Shown piece after piece: positions 1-10,569 of a stretch of 64,000 nt of DNA. Under the pieces are notes generated by a model that was not told the origin of the DNA, did no database searches, and saw only the letters and a program-made list of their open reading frames with translations. Origin of the DNA: Acidobacteriota bacterium (GTDB taxonomy: Bacteria; Acidobacteriota; Terriglobia; Acidiferrales; UBA7541); the NCBI GenBank assembly GCA_013286165.1, contig JABDGF010000003.1, positions 3,526-67,525 of the forward strand. The letters are read 5' to 3'. Position numbers and translations under genes: made by a program. Positions within the stretch are counted from its first letter, which is position 1, and each line of letters opens with the position of its first letter.

Positions 1-594
1 CCGCTCCCCGCCGGAACCGTTCGCGTGTACCAAGCCGACTCGAAAGGCGGCACGCAATTCGTCGGCGAAGAGGAGGAGCGCTTTCGTTTCAACGTAGCGC
101 GTCGTGTTGTTTTCGGATTCGGCGCGGACGAGCGTGACTTCGCGGCCGACGTATTTTTTCAGGAGCTTTTGCGGGTCGAGCAGGTCGTACTCGTAGTTCT
201 GCTCGACGATGCTGAGATTCGTGGGATCGGTGAGCGAGCGGAAGTGCACCGTGACGGGATTGATCGACGCGGACACGCCTTCGAACTGTAGCGGAAACAC
301 GCCGCTGCGCAGCTGGATCTGGCGCACGTCGCGGACGAGCGCGGTGTTCGAGTTGTACACAGTGAGGGAGAGGCTGGTGCGATCTTTGTCGGTGGTCGCG
401 AGGCCTGCGTTCGAGCTGGCGTTTGCGTCGTTCGCGGACGTGTCGGTGCCAGGTGCTTGCGCCGAGCTGTGATGCGGTATCGCTAGAAATGTGGCGACGA
501 GCGCGGCTGCGGTGAAAATTGCTGCACGAGTGCGGCGCGTGCGGTGTGCGGACCGGCTGGGGCGTTGCGTGTTGCGGGATGCTGGACTCTCCAT
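1..594 (-). CDS. DUF4139-like domain protein, N-terminal part, truncated at the window start
   Basis: Manual translation from ATG at 594 is open to position 1. Signal peptide followed by LTVYNSNTALVRDVRQIQLRSGVFPLQFEGVSASINPVTVHFRSLTDP..., typical of DUF4139 proteins. Confidence 0.75.
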   Translation of the reverse strand, partial: MESPASRNTQRPSRSAHRTRRTRAAIFTAAALVATFLAIPHHSSAQAPGTDTSANDANASSNAGLATTDKDRTSLSLTVYNSNTALVRDVRQIQLRSGVFPLQFEGVSASINPVTVHFRSLTDPTNLSIVEQNYEYDLLDPQKLLKKYVGREVTLVRAESENNTTRYVETKALLLFADELRAAFRVGLVHANGSGGER

Positions 595-754
595 GGCTGT
601 TTCCTCCGGAATTCAGGTGCTGTGGTTAGAACGGAGGGGGCGCGGTTTCTTGCAGAGTTTTTGAGGGAATTTTTCGTGGACGGCGAAAGGCGACAAAGGC
701 GCACAGGCAAGATTGCCTATGCTACTTACGGGGAAGGTGTTCTCGAAGGAAACG

Positions 755-1918
755 CTAGTTTTGAGCGGTGGCGGACTTCCAGGTCTGGCCGGCGTCTGCG
801 GTGACGTAGGTGTGGCCGTCGGAGGAGGTGACGGTGGCGGCTCGAGCGCTGGTGGCCTTGATCGCAGTGAGATCGGAACCCGTGGGCGAATTTGTGCCGA
901 GCCAGAGGCGGCCGTCGGTGGTGCGCACTACGGCGCCGTCTGCGCCAACGAGCCAGCAAACTTTTCCGCCGGGCGATGAACCGGCGGCGATGGCGCTATT
1001 CGTCGGAATGAAATCCTGCACGGGCGCGGGCTGGCCGTTTTCGGCGTACTGCACGTGATTGGTGTGAATCGTCCATGTGATTTGCGAGCCGGGCGACGTG
1101 ACGACGATGTCTTTCGCCGGTGCTTGCGCCTTCGGCTTCTTCATCGTCGCGGCGAAACCTGCGGCGGACTTGGCCTGCATCGCGCGGTTCGCACTCATTT
1201 CCTGGCGCGCGTCAGGCGCAACCTGCGGCGTGGCGCTCGGCTGCAACGCAGCGACGGCGCCGTCGCGCGCGTCTTCTGCTTTCTTGCGCTCGGCGGGAGC
1301 GGGCGCTGGTGCAGCAGGCTCAACGACAGCGGCGGACGCAGAGGCGGAAGCGGATAGGTCAACGGCTTGATCTTGCGGAGGAGGTACGGGCTTCGGCGTC
1401 TTCACGGATTTCGGGAGCGGCATCGCCGGAGCATTCCCAGCGAGCATCGGAGGAACGTTTTCCGGTGGCGCAGGCGCGGGGGTAGTCGCTGCGTGCGACA
1501 ACGATTCCGCGGGCGCCGGAGTGGCGACAGCGCGCGACATCGCGAGTTGCGCGTTCTCCGTGCCGGTCGATTTCGACGAGCGCTGGATGAACACGACCGC
1601 AACCACGAGGACCGCTACGCATGCAGCGGCAGTCGCGAGCCACACGCGCATCGAATTCCACCACTGCGAGCCATGTTTCGTCTCGAGCGCCGGAATGGTA
1701 GCGACGCTCGCGCGCGCGACTCCGGCCAGGATCGCGCGGCACGACGCACACGAAGCGAAGTGCTTGTCGTAGTGTTCGGTCTCTTCGGGATCGAGCGAGT
1801 GCTCGTAGTAGGCGGCGAAGACGTCAGCCGACGGACAAGGTTCCGCGCTCGGCATGCCGGCGGCGAGCACCCGGCGAATCGGACCATCGAGCGAAATTTG
1901 ATTTTCTTGCGCGCTCAT
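755..1918 (-). CDS. Putative zinc-finger anti-sigma factor: cytoplasmic HxxxCxxC region, one TM, long Ala/Pro-rich linker, C-terminal Ycf48-like segment
   Basis: ORF 755..1993; MSAQENQ start chosen. HFASCASCRAIL motif, TM helix, C-terminal GxDGAVVRTTDGRLW...SSDGHTYVTADAGQTWKSA; lies directly downstream of a sigma factor gene. Confidence 0.7.
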   Translation of the reverse strand: MSAQENQISLDGPIRRVLAAGMPSAEPCPSADVFAAYYEHSLDPEETEHYDKHFASCASCRAILAGVARASVATIPALETKHGSQWWNSMRVWLATAAACVAVLVVAVVFIQRSSKSTGTENAQLAMSRAVATPAPAESLSHAATTPAPAPPENVPPMLAGNAPAMPLPKSVKTPKPVPPPQDQAVDLSASASASAAVVEPAAPAPAPAERKKAEDARDGAVAALQPSATPQVAPDARQEMSANRAMQAKSAAGFAATMKKPKAQAPAKDIVVTSPGSQITWTIHTNHVQYAENGQPAPVQDFIPTNSAIAAGSSPGGKVCWLVGADGAVVRTTDGRLWLGTNSPTGSDLTAIKATSARAATVTSSDGHTYVTADAGQTWKSATAQN

Positions 1919-1973
1919 TCGAGCGATCTCCTGCTTAGTACGCGCGACCTCGAAAAACTTGCACGCCGAGCCG

Positions 1974-2888
1974 TCATGGCGCTTTGCCCGCAAGCACGCC
2001 CGTCAGATCAAACGGCCACTCGTCGCGCGCATATTCGTAACACAGGCTGCGCTGCGCCTCGTCGAGATTCTTTTCGGCGCGCAGCACAAAATCCACCTGA
2101 TCGCGGATTTCGCGGCGAGTCCGCTCAATTTTGCGCGAAACCGTGGCTTCATGCTCGCCCTGAATTTTGCCGATCTGCGCGAGTGTCAACTCGTCCACGT
2201 AATAGTACGCGAGGCGCAGGCGATCGCGGCCCGGAAGCGCGGCGAGCACGCCTGCGATCACAGACTGCAACAGCGCGAGGTAACGGTCGCGGTCGGGTTC
2301 GTGACCGGCGTGCGCGCCAGTGGGTTCCGATGGTAATTCGATGCGCGCTCGACTGTCCCCGGCGTCGCCTGCGTGCGGCTCGTCGAGCGAATAGAGCTTG
2401 CGCGTGCGGCGGATTTCATCCACGTGCTTGCGCGAAAGCACGGCGTGCAGCCAGGTGGAAAGTTTGCTGCGGCCGAGAAAATATTCGAATGGCGATTTGC
2501 GCTCGCCGGATTGCGTGCCGCGCATACCACCGTAAAGATCCGCGTACATCGAATCGGCCAGTTCGCGTCCAGCCGCGTCTCCGGCGATGGCGCGCGCGGC
2601 GCGAACCATTTCCTGGCGGTACTGATTGACGAAAAAATCCCAGGCGGCGGAATTTCCGGCGGCGCAAGCGGTGGCGAGTGCGAGGTCTCTCACATGCAAT
2701 GAAGTGGCGAAAGTTTCCACGGTACGCGCGTCGGGCGAAACGCCGGAGAAGCGTTGCGCGGCGCTGCGTTCGACGAGCGATTGGAATTGCGCGGCGGTAA
2801 CGGACCAGGCGGCGGGCACGTCGGCCTTGTGCAGAAGGCGTTCGGCGAGCGCGAGCGGGATGAGATGAGTGGCCGGGCTGGACGGCAT
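1974..2888 (-). CDS. RNA polymerase sigma-70 family (ECF-like) sigma factor
   Basis: ORF 1974..3287 trimmed to MPSSPATHL start at 2888. Regions resembling sigma2 (YFLGRSKLSTWLHAVLSRKHVDEIRRTRK) and sigma4 (LAYYYVDELTLAQIGKIQGEHEATVSRKIERTR). Confidence 0.75.
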   Translation of the reverse strand: MPSSPATHLIPLALAERLLHKADVPAAWSVTAAQFQSLVERSAAQRFSGVSPDARTVETFATSLHVRDLALATACAAGNSAAWDFFVNQYRQEMVRAARAIAGDAAGRELADSMYADLYGGMRGTQSGERKSPFEYFLGRSKLSTWLHAVLSRKHVDEIRRTRKLYSLDEPHAGDAGDSRARIELPSEPTGAHAGHEPDRDRYLALLQSVIAGVLAALPGRDRLRLAYYYVDELTLAQIGKIQGEHEATVSRKIERTRREIRDQVDFVLRAEKNLDEAQRSLCYEYARDEWPFDLTGVLAGKAP

Positions 2889-3052
2889 CAGCGGGCGCGT
2901 CTCCTTCTGGGCGGAAATGATACCTGAAGGGCGACCGGAATGGCTGATGCTCAGGCGGACGTTCAGTGCTGGGTTGGTTTCACATCGCGGACATCCTGCG
3001 GCGGCGCGCGGGATTCCAAGTACACTCAGGTTGTGGGGCGGTGGAGCGTGCG

Positions 3053-4561
3053 ATGCGCGTGCTGAGAGTGGTGGCGGTATTGGTGGCGATGGCGGCGGCT
3101 GTGCCGGCGATGGCGGATGATTCGTCGCGTCCGGCGTGCGCGTCTGCGAAGGTGTGCCCGTGCCGGCCGATGCATGCGGCGGCGGCTTCGAGTGCCGCCG
3201 AGGCGCAACGGGCGCCTGCGGAACGGAATACTGCGCCGACCGTTTCGGTTTCGCCAGGCAGCGATGCGAGCTCGCAGTCGAACTCAAGCATTAGTGCGGG
3301 TATGGGAGCGATGCCGGGAATGTCGATGGGTGCGATGGGAATGGGCGCTCCCTCCACATTTATTAGTGCGATCGTGAATCACGCGTCGGCGGGAACGTCG
3401 GCTGAGCCGCTATCGACGCCGCACGAGATGCTGATGACACACAAAGGCGCGTGGATGCTGATGCTGCATGGCGAGGCGTTTGTTGCGTCGCAGCAGCAGT
3501 CTGGACCGCGCGGCGCGGACAAAGTTTTCAGCACGAGCTGGTTCATGCCGATGGCGCAGCGCGATCTGGGGCCGGGCACGCTCACGCTGCGCGGAATGTT
3601 CAGCCTAGAACCCGCGACGATCAGCGAACGGCAGTATCCGGAACTTTTTCAAGTGGGCGAGACGGCGTACGGAAAGCCAATCGTCGATGGGCAGCACCCG
3701 CATAATTTTTTCATGGAGCTGGCGGCGATCTACGACTGGAAGATCGGCTCGAACTCGCTCGTATCGTTTTACGCGGCGCCGGTGGGCGATCCCGCGATGG
3801 GACCGGAAGCGTTTCCGCATCGCGTGTCTGCAAGTGAAGACACGCTCGCGCCGCTGGGCCACCACCTGCAGGATTCGACGCACATTTCGTATGATGTGAT
3901 GACGCTGGGCTACACGTACAAGATCGCGCGCGTGGAGTTTTCGGGATTTCACGGCGGCGAGCCGGGAGAGAACCGCTGGATCATTTCGACGGGCGATGTG
4001 GATTCGTGGTCGGCGCGGCTCACGGTGAACCCGGGGGCGAATTGGAGCGCGCAGTATTCGATTGGACGGCTGCACGCGCCGGAAGCGCTGGAGCCTGGGG
4101 AAGATCAGCTGCGCATGACGACGTCGGTGACTTACAACCGGGCGATCGCGCGCGGCGGCGATGCTTCGTGGGGAAATTCGGCGACGACGCTGATCTGGGG
4201 GCGCAACCTGATGCTGCCGGGCGGCGCGGTGTACAACAGCTACCTCGCCGAATCGACGCTGAAATTTCTGCGGCACAACTATGCGTGGACGCGGATTGAG
4301 AATGTGGACCGGTCGAATGAGTTGCTGATCGGCGAAAATCCGCTCCCGCCGGGGTACGAAGAGAAATTTCTGGCGCGAATTCAGGCGTACTCATTTGGGT
4401 ACGACCGCGAGTTCCCTTTCATACCGCATTTTTCTAGTGCGCTGGGCGCGCAGGTGACTCTCTACGGCAAGCCGGCGTTCCTTGATTCGCTGTATGGCGA
4501 GCATCCGCTGGGCGTGTTGGTGTTTGTGCGTTTCCGGCCTACGCCTTCGGCCACAAAATAA
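3053..4561 (+). CDS. Predicted outer-membrane beta-barrel-like protein with Cys/Met-rich N-terminus
   Basis: Start MRVLRVVAVL with signal peptide; N-terminal CASAKVCPCRPMH and GMGAMPGMSMGAMGMGA; C-terminal half rich in aromatic, alternating beta strands. Confidence 0.6.
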   Translation: MRVLRVVAVLVAMAAAVPAMADDSSRPACASAKVCPCRPMHAAAASSAAEAQRAPAERNTAPTVSVSPGSDASSQSNSSISAGMGAMPGMSMGAMGMGAPSTFISAIVNHASAGTSAEPLSTPHEMLMTHKGAWMLMLHGEAFVASQQQSGPRGADKVFSTSWFMPMAQRDLGPGTLTLRGMFSLEPATISERQYPELFQVGETAYGKPIVDGQHPHNFFMELAAIYDWKIGSNSLVSFYAAPVGDPAMGPEAFPHRVSASEDTLAPLGHHLQDSTHISYDVMTLGYTYKIARVEFSGFHGGEPGENRWIISTGDVDSWSARLTVNPGANWSAQYSIGRLHAPEALEPGEDQLRMTTSVTYNRAIARGGDASWGNSATTLIWGRNLMLPGGAVYNSYLAESTLKFLRHNYAWTRIENVDRSNELLIGENPLPPGYEEKFLARIQAYSFGYDREFPFIPHFSSALGAQVTLYGKPAFLDSLYGEHPLGVLVFVRFRPTPSATK

Positions 4562-4690
4562 GCTTCGCGGTTTGATCTAAATTCCTTCTAAATCGTGGTT
4601 ATGGGCGCAGACTGGACGCGGATTACTGCGTCTAAATCGGCAATTGGGAGTTCGTGTGCTAACTTTCACTTTCAGGCGGGGAGGTTGTCC

Positions 4691-5305
4691 ATGCTCGGAG
4701 CGAGTGCGGTATGGGCGGTAATTCTGCTAGTTGCAGGGGGCGTTGGCGCTGGCGCGTCGTCGCCAGCCGCGAGCGGAGGAATTTTGAACAGTGCGACGGT
4801 GGTCGATGCGGCAGCGGCGGCGCCGGTGGCCGAGAAACCCGCGGGAAATTCTGGTGACGCTGCGAAGCCGTGCAGCGCGCAGGAATACCGGCAGCTGGAT
4901 TTTTGGGTGGGCGAGTGGCGCGTTTTTGAAGCGAGTGACAATTCGCCGGTAGGCTCGAGCAAAATTGAAATCGTGATGGATTCGTGCGGGATTAAGGAGA
5001 GCTTCGACGCTCCTTCTGGTGGCAATGCGGGCGCGGACTACATTGGCACAAGCTTCAGCAGCTACGATCGCAAGGACGGGAAATGGCACCAGATGTATAT
5101 CGACAACACGGGATCGGTGGGACTTTACACCGGAGGGCTCGACGGTGCGGACATGGCGATGACTTGCCCCGCGAAGGGAGGCGCGACTCAGAAAATGATT
5201 TATCGGCGGCAGGCCGACGGGTCGGTGCGGCAGATTGGGACGCTTTCAACCGACGGCGGGAAAACGTGGCAGGCTGGGTACGACTACGTTTACCGAAGAA
5301 AATAG
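4691..5305 (+). CDS. Exported hypothetical protein (DUF1579-like fold plausible)
   Basis: Signal peptide MLGASAVWAVILLVAGGVGAGA then CSAQEYRQLDFWVGEWRVF...; ORF 4595..5305 with internal start preferred. Confidence 0.6.
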   Translation: MLGASAVWAVILLVAGGVGAGASSPAASGGILNSATVVDAAAAAPVAEKPAGNSGDAAKPCSAQEYRQLDFWVGEWRVFEASDNSPVGSSKIEIVMDSCGIKESFDAPSGGNAGADYIGTSFSSYDRKDGKWHQMYIDNTGSVGLYTGGLDGADMAMTCPAKGGATQKMIYRRQADGSVRQIGTLSTDGGKTWQAGYDYVYRRK

Positions 5306-5477
5306 CGCCGCTGGTCGGAGCTGGTCGGAATCTTGGCGATCCACTGCCTCTCGTGGAGCCGTTTGATTTAGCGTTGTTGCGACGTTGCAGGCAACGCGAA
5401 CTAGAAGCGGCGCGCGAAAGCTGATGCTATACTCGTTGGGCAGGCCGTCCGCTTTCCTTCGACATTCGAATTCCCGC

Positions 5478-5570
5478 GGAGAGGTGCTGGAGTGGCCGAA
5501 CAGGGCTGCCTGCTAAGCAGTTATCCGGTCAAAAGCCGGATCGGGGGTTCGAATCCCCCCCTCTCCGCCA
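5478..5570 (+). tRNA. tRNA-Ser(GCT), CCA encoded
   Basis: Acceptor GGAGAGG/CCTCTCC, anticodon arm GCTGC-CTGCTAA-GCAGT, long variable arm, T-loop GTTCGAATC, 3' GCCA. Confidence 0.95.
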
Positions 5571-5810
5571 CCCGGGAAATACCCCGCCGCTTTCAATTTC
5601 TCCCTCGATCGACTCTCACAGTTCTACTTCCGAGTGGACTCTGCAGTCGAAGGAAAGTATTCAGCCGTACTTGATACTAAAGTATCGGTAACTCCCGACG
5701 TGACGGCTGCATCCTACCGGTGCACAGCGGAGAACGAAGTGGTATGCTCCGCGGCGCGTTGCCGTGGCAGTGCGGCGTGAGCCACGGACGCAGATCGACA
5801 GGATCGCGAA

Positions 5811-7214
5811 ATGCAAACCACGCAAGAGCGTGGCGGGAATGCCCAACGCCCGCGGCGCAGGCGATGGAAGTTGCACTTGGGCTGGCTCAGCGTAGTTGTA
5901 GTTTTTTTCTTCGCACGTCCCTACCCGGCATTTTCGCAGAGCACTACTCCTCCCACTGAACCGACACCGGCGGCGACTCAACAGTCGCAGCAGGCGCCGC
6001 AGCAGCCACAACAGCAGCCCGCGCCACAATTGCAGCCGCGACAATATTTATTTGGCGATTGGGACGGCGAGCGAACCGCGCTCGCGGACAAGGGCGTCAC
6101 GTTTGATTTTTTCTACGTGGCGGACCTGCAGGCGAATCCGACGGGCGGATTGCAGCAGACCTACGCGGGTTGGGGCCGCATCCGCGGAACGATGGACGTG
6201 GACTTCGGCAAGTTGAAGGGGTGGCACGGGCTTTCGTTTCACGTGACGGGCTTGTGGCAGTTCGGCGGAAATCTTGGCGAGAGAATTGGCGTGCTGGCGA
6301 ATCCGAGCGGCCTGGTGAGCGCGCACACGACGCGACTTGATTCGTTCTGGCTGCAGGAAGCGCTTTTTCACGATCATCTTTTTCTGATGGCCGGGCAGAT
6401 GGCGGGCCTCGATTTTTACGGCAACCAACTGTATGGCGGATCGTATTTGATCGAGCCGATCGATTACGCGTACGGAAATCTTTTTTCCACCACGTACGAG
6501 TCTTTTAATCCCGCAGGCACGCCTGCTGTGCAGGCGAAAGTGGTGATTTGGAAGACGCTGTACGTGCAGGCTGCGGTGCTTTCTGGAAACCGCAACCCGT
6601 ACGAGCAGGATCCAAACGGTTTCCATTTCAAAATTGCCGACTCGCCGGTTTTCGCGTTTGAGACCGGCTTCACGCGGCACAACGAATATTTGAACGGGCA
6701 GACGGGCGATTTCGACAAGAAGCTGTACCCGGCGTATTACAAATTCGGCGCTACGTACAACGGTGGAAAATTTACAGACGCGAACGGTTTCGTGAGTCGC
6801 GGAAATTATTTGGTGTACGGCAGCGTGAACCAGGCGCTTTATCGCGTGCAGGCCGGCAGCAGCCGCGGGATTGATGCGATGGCGGGATTCGATTGGAGCC
6901 CGAACAATTTGAACGTCGAGAATAGCCAGGTCACCCTCGGCGCGCGCTACAACGGTCCGATTCCCGCGCGGCCGCAGGACGCGGCGTCACTCGGTTTCGT
7001 GTACACGCACATCGGCGATCCGTTTCAAACGATAGGCATCCCGCCCGGCGCGCCGGCGCTCGGCACCGAAAAAGCGATCGAGCTGAACTACGCGGCGAAC
7101 ATTCGTCCGTATTTTTTGGTGCAGCCGGTTTTTCAGTATTACGTCGATCCGGGGGCGAACTCGCGCGTCGCGAACGCGGCGGTTTTTGGTTTCCGCACGA
7201 AGGTCACTTTCTAA
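5811..7214 (+). CDS. Carbohydrate-selective porin, OprB family
   Basis: 467 aa; LFGDWDGERTALADKGVTFDFFYVADLQANPTGG..., typical OprB N-terminal pattern; C-terminal Phe. Confidence 0.85.
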   Translation: MQTTQERGGNAQRPRRRRWKLHLGWLSVVVVFFFARPYPAFSQSTTPPTEPTPAATQQSQQAPQQPQQQPAPQLQPRQYLFGDWDGERTALADKGVTFDFFYVADLQANPTGGLQQTYAGWGRIRGTMDVDFGKLKGWHGLSFHVTGLWQFGGNLGERIGVLANPSGLVSAHTTRLDSFWLQEALFHDHLFLMAGQMAGLDFYGNQLYGGSYLIEPIDYAYGNLFSTTYESFNPAGTPAVQAKVVIWKTLYVQAAVLSGNRNPYEQDPNGFHFKIADSPVFAFETGFTRHNEYLNGQTGDFDKKLYPAYYKFGATYNGGKFTDANGFVSRGNYLVYGSVNQALYRVQAGSSRGIDAMAGFDWSPNNLNVENSQVTLGARYNGPIPARPQDAASLGFVYTHIGDPFQTIGIPPGAPALGTEKAIELNYAANIRPYFLVQPVFQYYVDPGANSRVANAAVFGFRTKVTF

Positions 7215-7254
7215 TTCGGCGTTGGCGTAGCGTCAGCAATTCTTGGGGGCGTTT

Positions 7255-8946
7255 ATGTTGGCACGCAGCGAGCAGCTGAAGAAAATCGCAGGGCAAACGT
7301 TCGATGTGGTGGTGATCGGAGGCGGCGCGACAGGGTCGGGGTGCGCGCTGGATGCGCAGCTACGCGGGTTGAGTGTGGTGATGCTCGACGCGGGTGACTT
7401 CGCGGGTGCGACTTCCAGTGCAGCGACGAAAATAGTGCACGGCGGCGTGCGTTACCTCGAAGAAGCGATCAAGGATGTGGACCCCAAGGAATATCACGTG
7501 GTGGTGCGCGCGCTGCACGAACGCGTCCGCATGATGGAGAATGCGCCGCACCTGACGCGCAAGCTGGATTTTCTGGTGCCGAGCTACAGCTGGCTCAACG
7601 CGGCGTATCTGGACATCGGCCTGAAAATTTACGACTGGCTCGCCGGCAGCGCGCGCATCGCGCCCAGCAAATTCCTGGGCCGCGAAGAAACGCTGAAGCG
7701 GATGCCGAACGTGAAGAAGGAAGGATTGCTCGGCGCGGTGTCTTACTACGACGGCCAGTTTGACGATTCGCGCTACAACACGGCGACGGTGCTGAGTTTT
7801 GTGAAGGCCGGCGGCGCGGCGCTGAACTATGCGCGCGTCACTGGGCTGCTGCGCGACGCGGCCACTGGGAAACTCACCGGCGTGACGGTGAAGGATCAAA
7901 TCGGTGGCGGTGGGACGTTCGATGTGCACGCGGAAGTGATCGTGAACGCGACCGGTCCCTTCGCCGATGCGATTCGCAAGCAGGCCAATGCGAGCGTGCC
8001 GACGCGGATGCGGCTCAGCAAGGGTTCACACATTCTGTTTCCGATTGAGAAATTTCCCACGCAAGACGCGATGCTCATTCCGAAGACGGACGACGGCCGC
8101 GTGCTGTTTGCCGTTCCATGGGGCGGACGCTTGCTAGTTGGCACCACGGAGCAGGAAGTGACGCCGGACGAGGAGTATTACGTCACGAAGGAAGACGTCG
8201 CGTTCATGCTGAAGCAGCTGAACCACTACACGGAAACGCCGCTCACGCCGGAAGACATCGTCGCGGGATTCGCAGGGGCGCGGCCGCTGGTGTCGTCGGG
8301 AGAGAACGAAAGCACGAAGAGCCTGGCACGCGACGACGTGATCGAAATCGACAAGACGAGCGGGCTGATCAGCATCATGGGCGGCAAGTGGACCACGCAC
8401 CGCGCGATGGCCGAAGACACGATCACCGCAGTGCAGAAAGCTCTCGACAAGCCGATCACGGATTGCGCGACGAAGACGTTCAAGCTCTACGGCAGCGAGG
8501 GATTCACAGAAACTTTCTGGGAAGAACTTGTGCGCGAATACGGCGTCTCTAAGGAAACAGCTCATCTGCTTGCTCGGAAATTCGGCACCGCCGCGAAGGA
8601 CGTGTTGAATCTCGCGAAAGTGAATCCGTCGCTCGCGCAGCCGCTGATTCCGGGGCATCCATATCCGCAAGCGGCCGTTGTTTACGTGGTGCGCGAAGAG
8701 ATGGCAATGACGATTGAGGATGTGCTGGCGCGGCGGCTCGGCGTGCAGTTTTATTCGTGGCGCGACGCGATTCATGCAGCTCCCGTCGTCGCCGCGCTCC
8801 TCGGCAAAGAACTCGGGTGGACCGACGAGCAAACTCGCGCTGCAACAACTGCCTACGTGGAAAAGATCAACCGCTGGCTCGAACACGCCGGTCTCGCGCG
8901 CGAAACCGCATCGGGTTCTTCGGCTGCAACTTCGAGCGCGAACTAA
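7255..8946 (+). CDS. glpD: Glycerol-3-phosphate dehydrogenase (FAD-dependent)
   Basis: FAD motif VVVIGGGATGSGCALDAQLRGL, SSAATKIVHGGVRYLEEAI, KGSHILFP, GGKWTTHRAMAED. Confidence 0.95.
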   Translation: MLARSEQLKKIAGQTFDVVVIGGGATGSGCALDAQLRGLSVVMLDAGDFAGATSSAATKIVHGGVRYLEEAIKDVDPKEYHVVVRALHERVRMMENAPHLTRKLDFLVPSYSWLNAAYLDIGLKIYDWLAGSARIAPSKFLGREETLKRMPNVKKEGLLGAVSYYDGQFDDSRYNTATVLSFVKAGGAALNYARVTGLLRDAATGKLTGVTVKDQIGGGGTFDVHAEVIVNATGPFADAIRKQANASVPTRMRLSKGSHILFPIEKFPTQDAMLIPKTDDGRVLFAVPWGGRLLVGTTEQEVTPDEEYYVTKEDVAFMLKQLNHYTETPLTPEDIVAGFAGARPLVSSGENESTKSLARDDVIEIDKTSGLISIMGGKWTTHRAMAEDTITAVQKALDKPITDCATKTFKLYGSEGFTETFWEELVREYGVSKETAHLLARKFGTAAKDVLNLAKVNPSLAQPLIPGHPYPQAAVVYVVREEMAMTIEDVLARRLGVQFYSWRDAIHAAPVVAALLGKELGWTDEQTRAATTAYVEKINRWLEHAGLARETASGSSAATSSAN

Positions 8947-8988
8947 GCGGCGGCTAATCGCGCGAATCACGAAACAGGAGATCGAGTC

Positions 8989-10488
8989 ATGTCCAACTAT
9001 CTTGGCGCCATCGATCAAGGAACCACGAGCACGCGCTTCATCGTGTTCGATCGCTCGGGCCGCATTTCGTCCGTCGCCCAGCGCGAACACGAGCAGATTT
9101 ATCCCAAGCCGGGCTGGGTGGAACACGATCCGGAGGAGATCTGGCGCCGCACGCATGAAGTGATCGGCGCGGCGATGAAGGAGAAGGGGTTCCGCTCGAA
9201 GGACCTCGCCGCGATCGGCATCACCAATCAACGCGAAACCACGCTGATGTGGAATCGGCGCACAGCGCACGCGATTCACAACGCGATTGTATGGCAGGAC
9301 ACGCGCGTGGAAGACGATGTGGCGGAGTTTGCGAAGAACGGCGGCCAGGATCGCTTTCGCGCGAAGACCGGATTGCCTCTCGCGACGTATTTCAGCGGGA
9401 TGAAAATCCGCTGGATGCTCAACAACGTGAAAGACGCGCGCGCTATGGCCGAAGCGGGCGACATCCTTTTCGGGAATATCGATTCGTATCTCGTGTGGAA
9501 GCTCACCGGCGGGCCGAATGGCGGCGTGCACGTCACCGACGTGACGAACGCGAGCCGCACGCAGCTGATGGACCTGCACACGCTGCAATGGGACAAGGAT
9601 TTGCTCGACGCGTTCAGCATTCCGGCGGCAGTACTGCCGAAAATCGTTTCGAGCAGCGAAGTGTACGGCACCGCGAAAGTGCCGGAGATCGAAGGCGTGC
9701 CCGTGGCGGGAATTCTCGGTGACCAGCAGGCTGCGCTCGTGGGGCAAACGTGCTTCGACGTGGGCCAAGCGAAGAACACTTACGGTACGGGCTGCTTCCT
9801 GCTGATGAACGCGGGCACCGAGCCCGTGCTTTCGAAGTACGGCTTGCTCACCACGGTCGCGTTCAAGTTCGGAGACAAGCCGGCGAGCTACGCGCTTGAG
9901 GGCAGCGTCGCAATCTCCGGCGCGCTCGTTCAATGGCTGCGCGACAATCTCGGCCTGATCGCGCAGAGCAAGGATGTGGAAACTCTGGCGCGCACGGTGA
10001 AAGACAACGGAGGCGTGTATTTCGTTCCGGCGTTTTCGGGCCTGTTTGCGCCGTACTGGCAGTCGAGCGCGCGCGGCGTGATCGTGGGACTCACGCGCTA
10101 CGCGAACAAGGGTCACATCGCGCGTGCTGCGCTGGAAGCTACCGCGTATCAAACGCGCGAAGTGCTCGAAGCGATGGAACTCGACTCCGGGCACAAGATC
10201 GACGCGCTGCGCACTGATGGCGGCATGGTCGAGGACGAGCTGCTGATGCAATTCCAGGCGGACATTCTGAATCGCGACGTGCTGCGGCCGCTGATCAAGG
10301 AGACCACGGCGCTCGGCGCTTCGTACGCGGCGGGACTGGCCGTGGGCTTCTACAAAAACCTCAACGAGTTACGAGACAAGTGGGGCGTCGACCACACCTG
10401 GAAAGCGCGGATGGAAGAAGGCGAGCGCGAGAAGCTTTTCGCGCAGTGGAAGAAAGCCGTTACACGCTCGATGAACTGGGTGGAGTAA
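8989..10488 (+). CDS. glpK: Glycerol kinase
   Basis: 499 aa; [59 protein letters not shown]. Confidence 0.96.
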   Translation: MSNYLGAIDQGTTSTRFIVFDRSGRISSVAQREHEQIYPKPGWVEHDPEEIWRRTHEVIGAAMKEKGFRSKDLAAIGITNQRETTLMWNRRTAHAIHNAIVWQDTRVEDDVAEFAKNGGQDRFRAKTGLPLATYFSGMKIRWMLNNVKDARAMAEAGDILFGNIDSYLVWKLTGGPNGGVHVTDVTNASRTQLMDLHTLQWDKDLLDAFSIPAAVLPKIVSSSEVYGTAKVPEIEGVPVAGILGDQQAALVGQTCFDVGQAKNTYGTGCFLLMNAGTEPVLSKYGLLTTVAFKFGDKPASYALEGSVAISGALVQWLRDNLGLIAQSKDVETLARTVKDNGGVYFVPAFSGLFAPYWQSSARGVIVGLTRYANKGHIARAALEATAYQTREVLEAMELDSGHKIDALRTDGGMVEDELLMQFQADILNRDVLRPLIKETTALGASYAAGLAVGFYKNLNELRDKWGVDHTWKARMEEGEREKLFAQWKKAVTRSMNWVE

Positions 10489-10569
10489 GTTTCAACTGGA
10501 CATCACGTAAAACTGTAAGAGTTGCGGCGCGGATCGCCACGCAAAAAATCCTGCCGCGGAGGGATGCGC

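Noticed and set aside
702-725. Repetitive palindromes considered as a CRISPR array
   Set aside because: Copies are dispersed by kilobases with no regular spacers and no cas genes in the window
1367-2629. 420-aa Arg-rich plus-strand ORF
   Set aside because: Overlaps the sigma/anti-sigma pair in antisense; 20%-plus Arg composition is typical of a spurious frame
8134-10251. 705-aa minus-strand ORF antisense to glpD/glpK
   Set aside because: Shadow ORF of high-GC coding DNA: Arg/His/Val-rich, no recognisable domain, fully overlapping confidently identified genes
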